A DNA stretch of 64,000 nt, from positions 17,469 to 81,468 of the forward strand of contig JAIMBT010000020.1 of the NCBI GenBank assembly GCA_023511295.1, given 5' to 3'. Made by a program: the position numbers and the translations under genes. This document shows positions 40,286 to 49,656 of this stretch, piece after piece. The stretch is from Alicyclobacillus sp. GTDB taxonomy: Bacteria > Bacillota > Bacilli > Alicyclobacillales > Alicyclobacillaceae. Position 1 is the first letter of the stretch; each line of letters starts with the position of its first letter. Under the pieces are notes generated by a model. That model saw only the letters and a list, made by a program, of their open reading frames with translations, did not search any database and had not been told where the DNA came from.

Positions 40286-43117
40286 TTACGGGCGATTGCC
40301 CACGCTGTTCGCCGGCTCGCCAGTGAGGGTATTCCCTTCCGTCGGCGCATTCTGCGGAACATTGCCGCTGCCACTCCCGCCGCCGGACGGACTGCCGCTC
40401 AGCTGCACTTCCACCACGCCGGACGGCGGTGAGACGCCGGAGTCGGATGCGGCGTAGATCTCGTAGTAGACCGTCGTCGCACCCTGCGGCAACGCCGAGT
40501 CGGTGAACGATGTATCGGTGATGGGCCCGCCGACGTTGGTGTACGGACCGTTGGCTTGGGTCGCTCGCCAGACGGTGTAGCTGTTCGCCGACGGCACCGG
40601 GTTCCACTGCAACGAGACGGTTCCGTCCCCGTTCACCGTCGCCTGAAGTCCGCTCGGCGCGGCGAGGGTGTGCATCGGGGTCGACGACGGCGTCTGCAAG
40701 ATCTGGCCACCTCTTGGGTCGGGCTGTGTCGGCACGTATTGGCTGCTGTCGAGCGTCGTCACGCCGGCGGGCAGCGGCCAGGGCAGATTCAGCGTCAACT
40801 TGGACGGATCGAGGAAAATACCCTGTCGTACCTCGTTCGGCGGTGTGTTGGTGGTCGCGAGGTATTTTTTGCCATGGTAAACGGTGTACAGGGCCTCCAC
40901 GTGCACGTCGTCTGTCGAGGTGGGTTCCGTTCCCTGAATGAATATCTCTGAGTACACGTCACCCGTGGTCTTGTCCAGCGCGGACGGCAACTGCCCGGAG
41001 TCTTTCGCGACCGTCATCTGAACAATGCCCGGCGGCTCAGGAATCGGCGTCGTCGGTGGATCTTGCTGCAGGATGGGCGCCATGATCTTGCTCCAGATGT
41101 TGAACTTGTAGTTGTAGATGCTGTTCGGGATAACCTCGTTGTGGTTGTACCCCATCCAGATCCCCATGGTGTACTTCTGCGTATATCCCACAAACCAGCC
41201 GTCCCGCTGGCTGTCCGTCGTACCGGTTTTGCCGTAAATATAGTAGTTCTTCGGAAACTGCGCCGCGATGGCGGTGGCCGTGCCGCTTGTCACCACATCG
41301 CGCAGCATGCTGTCGATGACGTAGGCCGTCTGCGGCGAGAACACGGTCGTCGATTGCGGTTGCGCCTGGTACACGACGTCCTGGTAACGGTCCGTGATCT
41401 TGCTGATGAGGTACGACGGCCGATACACCCCTTGGTTGGGGAAGGTCGTGTACGCACTCGTCACCTGCTGGACGGTGAGGCCGTTCGTCATTCCGCCAAT
41501 CGCGGACGCAAGCTGGTGCAAGTCCGCATTCGTCAGCGTCGGCTGACCGAGAATGGTCTTCGACTGCGGTGTGATGCCCATCTTCTCCAGGTACTGGCCG
41601 CCCACTTCCGGCGTGATGTAGTGCAGCACCTGGATGGCCGGTACGTTCAGAGACTGCGCGAGCGCGTATCTGGCAGATACAATGCCGTGCCACCACCCGA
41701 CGTCGTCCGTTGGCCGCCAGACCGAGCCGTCGCTGTTGGTAAACGAGATGGGACCGTCCAAGATGGGCGTAGCGGCCGTGATTTTGCCGAGCTGAACGGC
41801 CGGTCCGTAGTCGAGCAGGGGTTTGATGGACGAACCCGGTTGGCGCGGAATGTCCGAGTGGTCGTAGTAGTCTTTGTAGTAATCGCGTCCGCCTCCGATG
41901 GCCAGGATACCGCCGGTCTGGTTGTCGATAAGGGTCACGCCGGCTTCATACAGGTCCGTGGAGATGTGGCCATTTGGTTCTTTGTATCGGACCGTGGTGT
42001 TCGTGCCGAACAGTTGGCTGTCGTGCAACACGTTGACGACGTCTTGTTGGTCCTTCAGGTCGATGGTGGTATAGATCTTGTATCCCGCGGTCGCAAGCGC
42101 TTCGTCCGCCTGTTGGGTGGTGGCGTACTTGCCCGCCTTCACGAGGTACTGGTCAACCAGCGGCCGGATGTCCAAGTTCATCAGATACGGAAACGGCACA
42201 GTGGTCGTCGTCGGCTTGTGAATGTCCTTCAAGATGTCAAACTGCAGCGCTTCGTCGTACTGCTGTTGCGAAATCCACCCATCGCTCAACATGTGCGCGA
42301 GGATGAGGTGTTGGCGTTTCACCGCGTTTTGTGGGTTTTGGTACGGCGAGAACAAGCTCGGGTTGTTGGGGATGGCAGCCAGCAGCGCGGCTTCCGCGAG
42401 GTTCAGCTGACTCGGGTCCTTTTGAAACAGAACCTTCGATGCGGTTTTCACGCCGTAGATGTCCTGGTTGCCCATCCGCCCCATGTACACCCAGTTCATG
42501 TAATCCGTTAAGATTTCGTCCTTCGAGTAGTTGCGGTTGGCTTCCAGCGCCAGCGCGATCTCCTGCACCTTGCGCTTCAGCGTCCGCTGCTGGTCTGGGA
42601 ACACCGCCAATTTCACCGTCTGTTGGGTGATGGTGCTGGCGCCGCTCTCGATGCTGTGGTGCGTCAAATCTTGAACAAAGGCGCGTACCATCGCCAACGG
42701 GTTGATGCCGATGTTGGTGTAAAACGTCTTGTCCTCCGCGGCGACGAACGCGTGGGTCAGAAAGGGGGAGACCTGGTTTACGTTGCCGATGGGATCTCGG
42801 TCTCCGTCCGCCGCAAACTTGCCAATCACGTGGCCGTTGCGGTCGTAGACGACGGTCGGTTGGCTGATGTTCTGCAACGTCCCCATGCTGAGGGTGGGCA
42901 GACCTTTCAACAGTGCCGCCGCGTAACCCGCGCCGGCCCCAATCCCGACGACCACCACGCCGCCGATGACCAGGAAGGTGAAACCAATCGCCCGTGCAAC
43001 AGGGTGCCGCCGACCCTCGCGGGGTTTGCGGGATTTGCCCTGTTTGCTGTTCCCGTTCCCGCCGTTTGCCTGTCGACCACGCTTGTCCCGCTTCGGCGAG
43101 TTCGAGCGGTTGGCCAT
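40286..43117 (-). CDS. class A penicillin-binding protein (PBP1A type) with C-terminal FN3 domain
   Basis: A 943-residue bifunctional peptidoglycan synthase. A basic cytoplasmic tail (1-40) and a single helix (about 42-66) come first. The GT51 glycosyltransferase (about 85-255) has the catalytic glutamate E128 in AAEDKTFYTNIG; the usual histidine of EDxxFxxHxG is replaced by N. The transpeptidase (about 350-720) has SSIK with nucleophile S429, the SLN motif and YGKTGTT. A fibronectin type III domain forms the C terminus (about 835-925). ATG 43117 lies eight bases after GGGAG; ATG 43132 is the alternative. It is transcribed divergently from yunB. Confidence 0.9.
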   Translation of the reverse strand: MANRSNSPKRDKRGRQANGGNGNSKQGKSRKPREGRRHPVARAIGFTFLVIGGVVVVGIGAGAGYAAALLKGLPTLSMGTLQNISQPTVVYDRNGHVIGKFAADGDRDPIGNVNQVSPFLTHAFVAAEDKTFYTNIGINPLAMVRAFVQDLTHHSIESGASTITQQTVKLAVFPDQQRTLKRKVQEIALALEANRNYSKDEILTDYMNWVYMGRMGNQDIYGVKTASKVLFQKDPSQLNLAEAALLAAIPNNPSLFSPYQNPQNAVKRQHLILAHMLSDGWISQQQYDEALQFDILKDIHKPTTTTVPFPYLMNLDIRPLVDQYLVKAGKYATTQQADEALATAGYKIYTTIDLKDQQDVVNVLHDSQLFGTNTTVRYKEPNGHISTDLYEAGVTLIDNQTGGILAIGGGRDYYKDYYDHSDIPRQPGSSIKPLLDYGPAVQLGKITAATPILDGPISFTNSDGSVWRPTDDVGWWHGIVSARYALAQSLNVPAIQVLHYITPEVGGQYLEKMGITPQSKTILGQPTLTNADLHQLASAIGGMTNGLTVQQVTSAYTTFPNQGVYRPSYLISKITDRYQDVVYQAQPQSTTVFSPQTAYVIDSMLRDVVTSGTATAIAAQFPKNYYIYGKTGTTDSQRDGWFVGYTQKYTMGIWMGYNHNEVIPNSIYNYKFNIWSKIMAPILQQDPPTTPIPEPPGIVQMTVAKDSGQLPSALDKTTGDVYSEIFIQGTEPTSTDDVHVEALYTVYHGKKYLATTNTPPNEVRQGIFLDPSKLTLNLPWPLPAGVTTLDSSQYVPTQPDPRGGQILQTPSSTPMHTLAAPSGLQATVNGDGTVSLQWNPVPSANSYTVWRATQANGPYTNVGGPITDTSFTDSALPQGATTVYYEIYAASDSGVSPPSGVVEVQLSGSPSGGGSGSGNVPQNAPTEGNTLTGEPANSVGNRP

Positions 43118-43253
43118 CTCCGTCACTCCCATCGTTCCAGACTGTGCGCCGCTCGGTGCGCCGCAGACGTCGGCCCGCGGCGAAACGTTCGTGGTCGTTC
43201 CCACCTGGCGCCAGGGCCAGACGGCAAACTCTACCTCCACTACGCGCAGCTTG

Positions 43254-43262
43254 ATTATATCA
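43254..43262 (-). promoter_or_regulatory. extended -10 promoter of the PBP gene
   Basis: The minus strand reads TGATATAAT, an extended -10 with a perfect TATAAT. No convincing -35 is seen. It gives a leader of about 130 bases. The rest of the 43118-43513 divergent region shows no other clear signal. Confidence 0.55.
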
Positions 43263-43513
43263 GAAGCCTGGGGGTGCGGGTCGAACGCTGGCGAACAGCG
43301 ACAGTTCACCGGGCACCCGGACGCTGTCCTTCCCACGGCGGCGAGCGGACCTCGCTCGCTGCGGGTCTGACGGCCCCTCGAGGTCTCATATACATGTGCA
43401 GAAGGCTGCCTGTCCGGTCGTCCATGTCCAACTGTTCCGATGCCGATGAGCAAGACGCCGGCCCAACGCGGTTCTCTCGAGTTGGGTCTGGCAACCGACG
43501 GGGAGGGGACCAC

Positions 43514-44269
43514 ATGCCGCGAACCTTTCAGCCCGCCCGATGGCCGAAACGTCGGGTCCGCAGCGGCCGTCTGCAACGGCCTCAGGAAGGCGGGCAGGCT
43601 GCTGCCCCGCCGCGGCGAGGGCCGGGCTGGCGCACGCTCGCACTCCTCTGTCTTACCCTTGTGACGGCGTTCGTGGTCTACATCGACGTGCGCGTTCGCC
43701 CGGCGTTGGTCGCGGCCTCCCAGTCGGTGGCGCGGCGAGCGGCAACCGATGCCCTGAATGACGCCCTGCAAACGGCCGTGGCTCGCGCACCGGACGACGG
43801 GCAGATTCTGCACGTCGAGGTCGATGCGAACGGGAACCTGCGCCTGGCCTCGTTTGACTTTCGGACCGTGAGCCAGGTCGAAGACGCCGCAGCGAGCCAG
43901 GCGGAGGCCGAACTGGATCGACTCAGCGAATCGCGCATTCCGCTGCCGGTCAGCCAGAGCGTGGGCGGGGCGCTGCTCAGCGTCTGGAGCCCGAACCTGC
44001 CCGTGCGCATCCACTTGGTTGGCTCTGCCCACGTGAGTGTCCGGATGTCAGCGGACACCGTCGGCATCAACCAGTCGGTCCACGCCTTGTTTCTGGATTT
44101 GACCGCAGAAGTACAACCCGTCGCACCTCTCGTCGGCCCGGCGGTCGAGGTGCGCAGCAGCGTGCCGCTTGCGTACGTGGTGCTGAATGGCTCGGTCCCG
44201 GACACGTGGGTCGGCAATGGGAGACCGGGGAACCGGTCTGGCACGCTGGTGTTACCCCCTGCTCCGTAA
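43514..44269 (+). CDS. yunB: sporulation protein YunB
   Basis: A 251-residue protein made in the mother cell and needed for efficient spore formation; its biochemistry is unknown. One membrane helix (about 43-61, TLALLCLTLVTAFVVYID) is followed by an exposed domain. That domain contains ARRAATDALNDALQTAV, VEVDANG and the conserved SESRIPLPVSQSVGGALLSVW. The ATG at 43514 follows GGGAGGGG at the right spacing. A frame open far upstream of this ATG has no support. A CATATACA element at about 43386 may be a sigma-E -10 but its -35 is poor. Confidence 0.85.
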   Translation: MPRTFQPARWPKRRVRSGRLQRPQEGGQAAAPPRRGPGWRTLALLCLTLVTAFVVYIDVRVRPALVAASQSVARRAATDALNDALQTAVARAPDDGQILHVEVDANGNLRLASFDFRTVSQVEDAAASQAEAELDRLSESRIPLPVSQSVGGALLSVWSPNLPVRIHLVGSAHVSVRMSADTVGINQSVHALFLDLTAEVQPVAPLVGPAVEVRSSVPLAYVVLNGSVPDTWVGNGRPGNRSGTLVLPPAP

Positions 44270-44416
44270 CGGGTTGGCGCGGAAGACAGAGTTGGCGTCG
44301 ACGGCACCAGGAAAATGGCGGCAGAAGTCGAATGATCTCGGCGACGGAGCAGGGTCCGTACGCCGTTGGCGGTGGTCCATGCCGACGGAAAAGGCAGATG
44401 CGGTGAGGTGGAACTT

Positions 44417-45754
44417 GTGCGTTCAGAGGACCAGAATCGAAGCGGCGGACAAACGGCGGCGACTGCACGCAGGGACCGGTACTGGCAACGGCTCTCCCGT
44501 TCGCGCGCGGCGGGTGCACTGGTCGTGTCAGCCGCTTGTCTGGTGGGCGTGTGCGCGACCGCGCTGCAGGGCGGCACCGCGAACCGCGGTGTCGCTTGGT
44601 GGGTGTGGACGTGTGTCCTCACAGTAGCGGGACTGGGAGTGAACCTCGGGGTTGGGCTGCCCGCCGCGTTCCGCAACCAGCGCCGAATCAACCAAGTTTG
44701 TGCCGCACTGGACGAGATGGCGTCGGGAGGCGGGGACCTGTACGTCCAGGTGGACGGGGCCAGCTTGAGGGCCGAGATTGAACCCTTGGTCGACGCGCTC
44801 AATCGCCTGCTCGGAACCGTGCGGGCACTCGTGACCCGTGTGATGGAGGCGTCTGGCGCCGTGGCAGATCATGCGGTTTCCCTCCGCGCCGCGACCGATG
44901 AGACGGCGACGGCAGTCGGGGAAATTTCAGAAACGGCCGCAGAGTTCGCTGAAATCAGCGAACGGGCCGCGGAAGCGCTACAGGAGATGTCGCAAGCCAT
45001 CGAAGACGTGTACGCGCAGGGGCGCGCGGTCCGGGAACGGGTCAGCGCGGTTCACGGCGCAGTGCAGGTGGTCGTCCGGTCCACACAGAACGGACTGTCG
45101 CTGGTGGCGGAATCCAAAGACACGATGGAACAGATCTCGGCGCTCGTCGGGGAGACGGCAGCGCACCTGCGGGATCTCCAGGCTTCAGCGCTTCAGATCT
45201 CGCAGATTTCGACGACCATCCGCGCCATCGCGGAGCAGACCAACCTGCTGTCGTTGAACGCGGCGATTGAGGCGGCGCGGGCCGGGGCGGCCGGGCGGGG
45301 TTTCTCCGTGGTTGCGCAGGAAGTGCGCAAACTGGCCGAGCAGAGCCGACGGGCGACCCGAGACATCGAGGCGATTGTGAAGCGCAACCAACAGTTGGTC
45401 GCCCGGGTGGCGGACTCGATGCAGACGGGCTTGGCCGCGGTCGAAGCTGGATATGCGGTGACGGGCCGCACAGCGGAGTCGTTTGAGCAGATTCGGGTGG
45501 CCGTCGAAGCCGTGGTACGGGAGGCCGACGAGATCCTCGCGAGTGTCGAGCGGCAGGTGGATCTCCTGTCGGCGAACACGCGGTCCGTGCAACAGGTCGC
45601 GGGTTACATGCAGCAGGTGGCGGCGGGTTCGCAGGAGAATGCAGCGAGTACCGAGGAGAGTCTGGCCACTGTGGAGGAGATTGCGTCCGCCGCACGCCTC
45701 CTGGGAGAACTCGCTCAACAGCTCCGCTCGTCGATGGCCGCGTATCACGCGTAG
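44417..45754 (+). CDS. methyl-accepting chemotaxis protein without extracellular sensor
   Basis: A 445-residue chemoreceptor. Two helices near the N terminus (about 28-48 and 58-82) are joined by a very short loop, so there is no extracellular ligand-binding domain. A HAMP-like segment follows (about 85-135). The cytoplasmic signalling coiled coil has the conserved hairpin [18 protein letters not shown] and [17 protein letters not shown] (about 270-310), where CheA and CheW bind. Input may be sensed in the membrane or cytoplasm. The GTG at 44417 follows GAGGTGG. Confidence 0.85.
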   Translation: MRSEDQNRSGGQTAATARRDRYWQRLSRSRAAGALVVSAACLVGVCATALQGGTANRGVAWWVWTCVLTVAGLGVNLGVGLPAAFRNQRRINQVCAALDEMASGGGDLYVQVDGASLRAEIEPLVDALNRLLGTVRALVTRVMEASGAVADHAVSLRAATDETATAVGEISETAAEFAEISERAAEALQEMSQAIEDVYAQGRAVRERVSAVHGAVQVVVRSTQNGLSLVAESKDTMEQISALVGETAAHLRDLQASALQISQISTTIRAIAEQTNLLSLNAAIEAARAGAAGRGFSVVAQEVRKLAEQSRRATRDIEAIVKRNQQLVARVADSMQTGLAAVEAGYAVTGRTAESFEQIRVAVEAVVREADEILASVERQVDLLSANTRSVQQVAGYMQQVAAGSQENAASTEESLATVEEIASAARLLGELAQQLRSSMAAYHA

Positions 45755-45846
45755 GCGAGCGTTCGTTCTCAGGCTGGGGTCCTGTCCGCACCGCGGATGG
45801 GGCCCCAGTTGACTTTGCCGGGACTGGGCACACTCCCAGCCCGTTG

Positions 45847-45854
45847 CATACACT
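45847..45854 (+). promoter_or_regulatory. sigma-E-like -10 upstream of safA
   Basis: CATACACT matches the sigma-E -10 (CATACAMT) exactly, but the -35 14 bases upstream (GGGCACA) is weak. It lies about 70 bases before safA, which is sigma-E controlled in Bacillus subtilis. Confidence 0.35.
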
Positions 45855-45925
45855 GGCAAAGACCACCCGCCCACACGCTGCCCGCGCGTGCGGGCGGATG
45901 CTGCGGAACACGAGGAGGGTCTGTC

Positions 45926-47050
45926 ATGAAGAAATACGTGGTACGCGAGGGAGATACGCTGTGGAGTATCAGTGAGGCCACCGGTGTCAAGGTCAACCTG
46001 CTGCTGGCGGCCAACCCGCAGATTAAGAATCCGAACCTGCTGCGGCCGGGAACCGTGGTTGTCATCCCGGAGCTGACGAAGAAGTCGACGCCGTCGACGA
46101 GTGCCGCCGGCACTGGCGCACACACCGCCATGGACGGCGAGGGCGGCAGTTTCTCTAGCCAGGCGATGCTGCACCCGGGCGGGGCTGGACAGACATTGGC
46201 CGGCGCGGCTGGGACACTGGGACCGGCTCCGGCCGCCAGTTCTCCGCAACCGTCGTCTGCTCCCCCGCATCTGCACGATATCCCGACCTCTGCCGGAAGT
46301 CCAACGGCCGCTGCGGATGCGGCACCGGAGGCTCCGCCGTTCTTCGGTTTCGTGTGGCCGCACGTCGTCCAGCCCGGCGAGACCTGGGCTTCGATTCAGG
46401 AGCGGTATCGCGTGCCCCGGAGTCAACTGGAGCGCTTGAACCCAAGTCTGGCGACGCGGGAGCTGCGGCCGGGGGACCTGGTGTACGTCCCGGGCATGGT
46501 GCCGCCTGCCGACATGGCCGCCGCGCCGTCGGCGTACCCGCCTGCGACGACGGCACCACCGACCTATCCGAGCAGTGCGTACCCCGGCAGTGCGTACCCG
46601 GGTCAGATGGGCGGTGGACCCTTCGGTGCGCCGTACAGCGTGCCGATGGTCGGTGGGGCGCCCGGGATGGTCCCCTACGCGCCGCAACCCTACGCGCCTT
46701 ATGCGTACGGGATGGATCTTCCGCACGGCGTCAATCCAGCCGAGGCAGCCGATCTGTACGGACCCCATCAACATCACCCGTATCGCGACGGGGGCGTGGA
46801 TGCGTCCGCCGTGGATTGGGCGAGTTCGTGGGAGTCGACCTGGGAAGGGACGAGTGCCTTTGCGCCGGAGCGGCCGAACCCCGACGCCTGCGGTTGCGGC
46901 GATGCCCCATCGCCGACTGAGCCGAGCGCTGGGTACCGCGAATGGCGACATCCGCACCCGTCCTGGCCGGAGCCCGGCAGCAGCCAGATCTCTGTCTATC
47001 TGGGCGATGAGGTCGACGACCGCGACCACGATGACCGCGCGCAGGCGTGA
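45926..47050 (+). CDS. safA: SafA-like spore morphogenetic protein with two LysM domains
   Basis: A 374-residue protein with an N-terminal LysM (about 2-49, KYVVREGDTLWSISEATGV) and a second LysM at about 149-194 (HVVQPGETWASIQERY). A long Pro/Tyr/Gly/Ala-rich region follows, including short repeats such as SAYPGSAYPGQ, and then a C-terminal tail. SafA anchors inner-coat proteins to the cortex through LysM. There is no signal peptide, as expected for a mother-cell coat protein. The second LysM is unusual for SafA. The ATG follows GAGGAGG. It is followed nine bases later by a CotS-like gene. SpoVID is a less likely alternative. Confidence 0.7.
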   Translation: MKKYVVREGDTLWSISEATGVKVNLLLAANPQIKNPNLLRPGTVVVIPELTKKSTPSTSAAGTGAHTAMDGEGGSFSSQAMLHPGGAGQTLAGAAGTLGPAPAASSPQPSSAPPHLHDIPTSAGSPTAAADAAPEAPPFFGFVWPHVVQPGETWASIQERYRVPRSQLERLNPSLATRELRPGDLVYVPGMVPPADMAAAPSAYPPATTAPPTYPSSAYPGSAYPGQMGGGPFGAPYSVPMVGGAPGMVPYAPQPYAPYAYGMDLPHGVNPAEAADLYGPHQHHPYRDGGVDASAVDWASSWESTWEGTSAFAPERPNPDACGCGDAPSPTEPSAGYREWRHPHPSWPEPGSSQISVYLGDEVDDRDHDDRAQA

Positions 47051-47059
47051 GGTGGTCCC

Positions 47060-48106
47060 ATGTCCGGAGACGGCGACCTCACCTGGGTACGTCCGCCGGA
47101 GTGGTTGGCGGCGACGCTCGAACAGCGCTATGGACGGACCGCGTCGTCCGCTGCCACCTGCGGGTCGGCGTGGGTGGTCGAGACACAGTGCGGAACCCGC
47201 TACGTGTGGAAAACCCTCTCGCCCCGCGCGCACCCTTTGAGTCTCGCTGCCATGCCGTACCTAGGGGTGCGGCTGGCGGCACGCGGCATTCGCGTGGCCG
47301 CGCCCGTGCTGGGCCGGGATGGGCGGCCGCTCCAACCAGTGGCGGGAAACGGCCGCTCGGTCCGCTTGGGCTACCTACAGCCGTGGTGCAGCGGGGCACC
47401 GCTGCAGATGGCGGATCGGCAGCAACGTCTGGGCGGGCTGGCCGCGACATCGGCGATGCATGCGACCTTGCGCCGAGACGTGCCTGCTTGGCTCCGTGCC
47501 GCTGGCGCTTCGTCGGTTCCGCTGTACCAAAAAATGCGCTGGAAATTCCGGTTCTTACAGGCCGTTCTACCCCGATTGTGCGCTGTCCTGCCGGGCCTGC
47601 AGGCCCGGTCCGCGGAGCTTTTGCGGGCGGCTGCGACGGCGCTGACGGCGTTGCCGCCAGAAACCGGTGGTGGCAGGGCGGCGGAGTCCGCCCCCCCACC
47701 GTGCGTCGACTTGCCTCGTTGGGTGCCGCCGTTGACCTGGTGTCACCGGGACCTCGCGCCGCACAACGTGCTGTGGCGTGAAGGGGTGCCCGTGTTCATC
47801 GACTTCGACCAAAGTGCCTGGGATGACCCGCTCGGCGACGTCGTCCAGTTTTGCAACCACGCCCTGTGGTCCGATTCCGTCTCGCAGCCGGATTTCTTCG
47901 AACTGCTCGAGGTGTACCGGCGGCTGGCGGCGCTTTCCGACGCGGAGTGGGTGCGGTTGTGTCGACTGGCGCACTTTCCCGACAACCTGGTGCGCGCCGC
48001 AGCGGAATGGTGTGCCACCCCGGACCGCAAGGAGACGCGAGACAAGCTCGAACGGGCGGCGGTGCGCGAGCGAGATCGGCTGAGCTGGCTCCACCAACGG
48101 GCCTGA
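47060..48106 (+). CDS. CotS/YsxE-like protein with kinase fold
   Basis: A 348-residue protein of the aminoglycoside-phosphotransferase-like spore coat family. The catalytic loop reads WCHRDLAPHNVLW (near residue 225) and the metal-binding segment VFIDFDQSAWDDPLGD. The N lobe has the basic KTLSPRAHP. CotS, YutH and YsxE are coat-associated and have no demonstrated substrate. In Bacillus subtilis ysxE is adjacent to spoVID, another LysM coat gene, which fits its position directly after safA here. The start is the ATG at 47060 behind TGAGGTGG. Confidence 0.75.
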   Translation: MSGDGDLTWVRPPEWLAATLEQRYGRTASSAATCGSAWVVETQCGTRYVWKTLSPRAHPLSLAAMPYLGVRLAARGIRVAAPVLGRDGRPLQPVAGNGRSVRLGYLQPWCSGAPLQMADRQQRLGGLAATSAMHATLRRDVPAWLRAAGASSVPLYQKMRWKFRFLQAVLPRLCAVLPGLQARSAELLRAAATALTALPPETGGGRAAESAPPPCVDLPRWVPPLTWCHRDLAPHNVLWREGVPVFIDFDQSAWDDPLGDVVQFCNHALWSDSVSQPDFFELLEVYRRLAALSDAEWVRLCRLAHFPDNLVRAAAEWCATPDRKETRDKLERAAVRERDRLSWLHQRA

Positions 48107-48114
48107 CCACCAGT

Positions 48115-48144
48115 TTGGCAAACGCGTGGGCTGCTCGTTATACT
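48115..48144 (+). promoter_or_regulatory. sigma-A promoter of yebC
   Basis: TTGGCA (48115-48120) lies 18 bases before TATACT (48139-48144). The start point near 48151 is about 95 bases before yebC. Confidence 0.6.
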
Positions 48145-48246
48145 GGCTACGATACGGGGTCTGCGAGCATGTGGCCCGGCGTCCGCGCGCGCCAAGCGCG
48201 CCTCGGGACACCGGTACGGCGCGACCGCGCAAGGGAGGAGACAGTT

Positions 48247-48993
48247 ATGTCCGGGCATTCCAAGTGGCACAACATCCAGCGCCGCAAAGGCAAGCAGGAC
48301 GCGGTCCGGGGACAGCTGTTCACGAAGCTGTCGCGCGACATCTACCTGGCTGCGAAGGAGGGCGGCGGCAATCCGGAGACCAACTTTCGACTGAAGGTCG
48401 CCATCGACCGGGCGAAGCAAAACAACCTGCCGTCGGACAGTATCCAGCGCACCATCGCGAAGGCGACCGGATCACTCTCCGGCGTTCACTACGAAGAACT
48501 GCTGTACGAAGGGTACGGCCCTTCTGGCGTGGCCATCCTGCTCGAGATTGTCACAGACAACCGCAACCGCACCGCTGCGGACATCCGTCACATCTTCGCG
48601 AAGCGGGGTGGAAACCTGGGCGAGTCCGGGTGTGTGGCGTGGATGTTTCAGCGGGTGGGCGAGATCTCCATCGACAGAGCCGGCGCCTCCATCGGCGCCG
48701 ACGACCTGATGATGTTGGCGCTTGAGGCGGGCGCCGAGGACGTCCGCGAGACGGCGGAGCAGTGGGTGGTGACGACGGCGCCGGAGCAGTTCACCGCCGT
48801 GCGCAACGCACTGGAGGATGCCGGGTTGGAACTGGCGGATGCGGGACTCACGTACGAGCCGACGACGACCGTCGGGCTGAGCGGCGAGGCGCTGGACGCC
48901 GTGGTGGACCTCCTCGAAACGCTGGAGGAGCACGACGACGTGCAAAACGTGTACTCGAACGTCGAAGACCTCGACAGTGCGGACGAGGCGTAG
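48247..48993 (+). CDS. yebC: YebC/PmpR family translation or transcription factor
   Basis: A 248-residue protein starting with the signature SGHSKWHNIQRRKGKQDA and containing FTKLSRDIYLAAKEGG and the ESGCVAW segment typical of the family. YebC proteins ease translation of proline-rich stretches, and some were reported to regulate transcription. Length is normal. The ATG follows AAGGGAGGAG. It sits upstream of ruvCAB as in many Bacillota. Confidence 0.95.
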   Translation: MSGHSKWHNIQRRKGKQDAVRGQLFTKLSRDIYLAAKEGGGNPETNFRLKVAIDRAKQNNLPSDSIQRTIAKATGSLSGVHYEELLYEGYGPSGVAILLEIVTDNRNRTAADIRHIFAKRGGNLGESGCVAWMFQRVGEISIDRAGASIGADDLMMLALEAGAEDVRETAEQWVVTTAPEQFTAVRNALEDAGLELADAGLTYEPTTTVGLSGEALDAVVDLLETLEEHDDVQNVYSNVEDLDSADEA

Positions 48994-49161
48994 CGGCGTT
49001 CGGCGGGTGGCCGCGCGGATGGGCCGGCTTGCGCCGGACGCGCACGGCACCTGTTCGCCAGCTGGCTGGGAGGCATAAATGCTGGGAGAGTCGGCATCCT
49101 AACGACAGTATCCAGATTCGCATGGAAACGGAGCGTGCGACTGGCTGTCGAGGTGAGCAGG

Positions 49162-49563
49162 ATGCCGAATCGACTCCAACAACATCGGGTACGCAAACCG
49201 GGACGCGTCGGGCGCTGCTTGGCGGGCCTCGCAGCAGCGGTCTGCGCAACGGCCATGGTGAGCGTGGCACCGGTTCGAACGTCGGCCGACGTACCGGCCT
49301 CAACCGATTTTGGGCAGGACGCTTACGTTCCGGCGCTGCAAGCGCCCACTGGTGGATGGTGTAGAGCCGTCTTTGTCACGTTGTACCCGGATGGGCGCAG
49401 CGCGGCGGAAGTGCGCACGGTGCGCAACGACGCAGAGAACACGTTCGCAGGAGATCACCCTGGATGGTATCGGGACGACCGCCTGACATGGTTCGTCCAG
49501 ATGCCCGTGTACGTCCGCCAGTTGACGGGTGAACCGTCGGACCCTGGCGCATCGGCTGTGTGA
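49162..49563 (+). CDS. exported protein at the bofC position
   Basis: A 133-residue protein. A basic start is followed by a signal-peptide-like hydrophobic stretch (CLAGLAAAVCATAMVSV), probably cleaved near ADVP. The mature part has VFVTLYPDGRSAAE and then HPGWYRDDRLTWFVQ, a layout reminiscent of the BofC N-terminal domain (forespore-exported regulator of pro-sigma-K processing). It occupies the yebC-ruvC gap where bofC lies in Bacillota. The similarity is weak, and the C-terminal BofC domain is not evident, so it may be truncated or unrelated. The ATG at 49162 has GAGGTGA upstream. Confidence 0.5.
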   Translation: MPNRLQQHRVRKPGRVGRCLAGLAAAVCATAMVSVAPVRTSADVPASTDFGQDAYVPALQAPTGGWCRAVFVTLYPDGRSAAEVRTVRNDAENTFAGDHPGWYRDDRLTWFVQMPVYVRQLTGEPSDPGASAV

Positions 49564-49609
49564 CCCGGTCGGCCGGACGGAGCCGAAGCGAAGGGCACGC
49601 GCTGGTAGG

Positions 49610-49654
49610 AAAACCGCCTTCCCGTGGCGAATCACGTCCTGGGAGGCGGTTTTT
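49610..49654 (+). terminator. terminator-like hairpin containing the ruvC Shine-Dalgarno
   Basis: AAAACCGCCTTCCC (49610-49623) pairs with GGGAGGCGGTTTT (49641-49653), with one bulged T, and then a run of five T. The GGGAGG of the 3' arm is the only good Shine-Dalgarno for ruvC, whose ATG is at 49657. The structure would both terminate and hide the ribosome site. Confidence 0.65.
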
Positions 49655-49656
49655 AT

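Noticed and set aside
42623..43513. N-terminal extension of yunB by nearly 300 codons
   Set aside because: The extension is antisense to the PBP coding region and its promoter; a proper Shine-Dalgarno and family start occur at 43514.
46520..46700. Tandem DNA repeat or CRISPR-like array in safA
   Set aside because: The short YPG-type repeats are in-frame coding repeats of the Pro/Tyr-rich region, without regular spacers.
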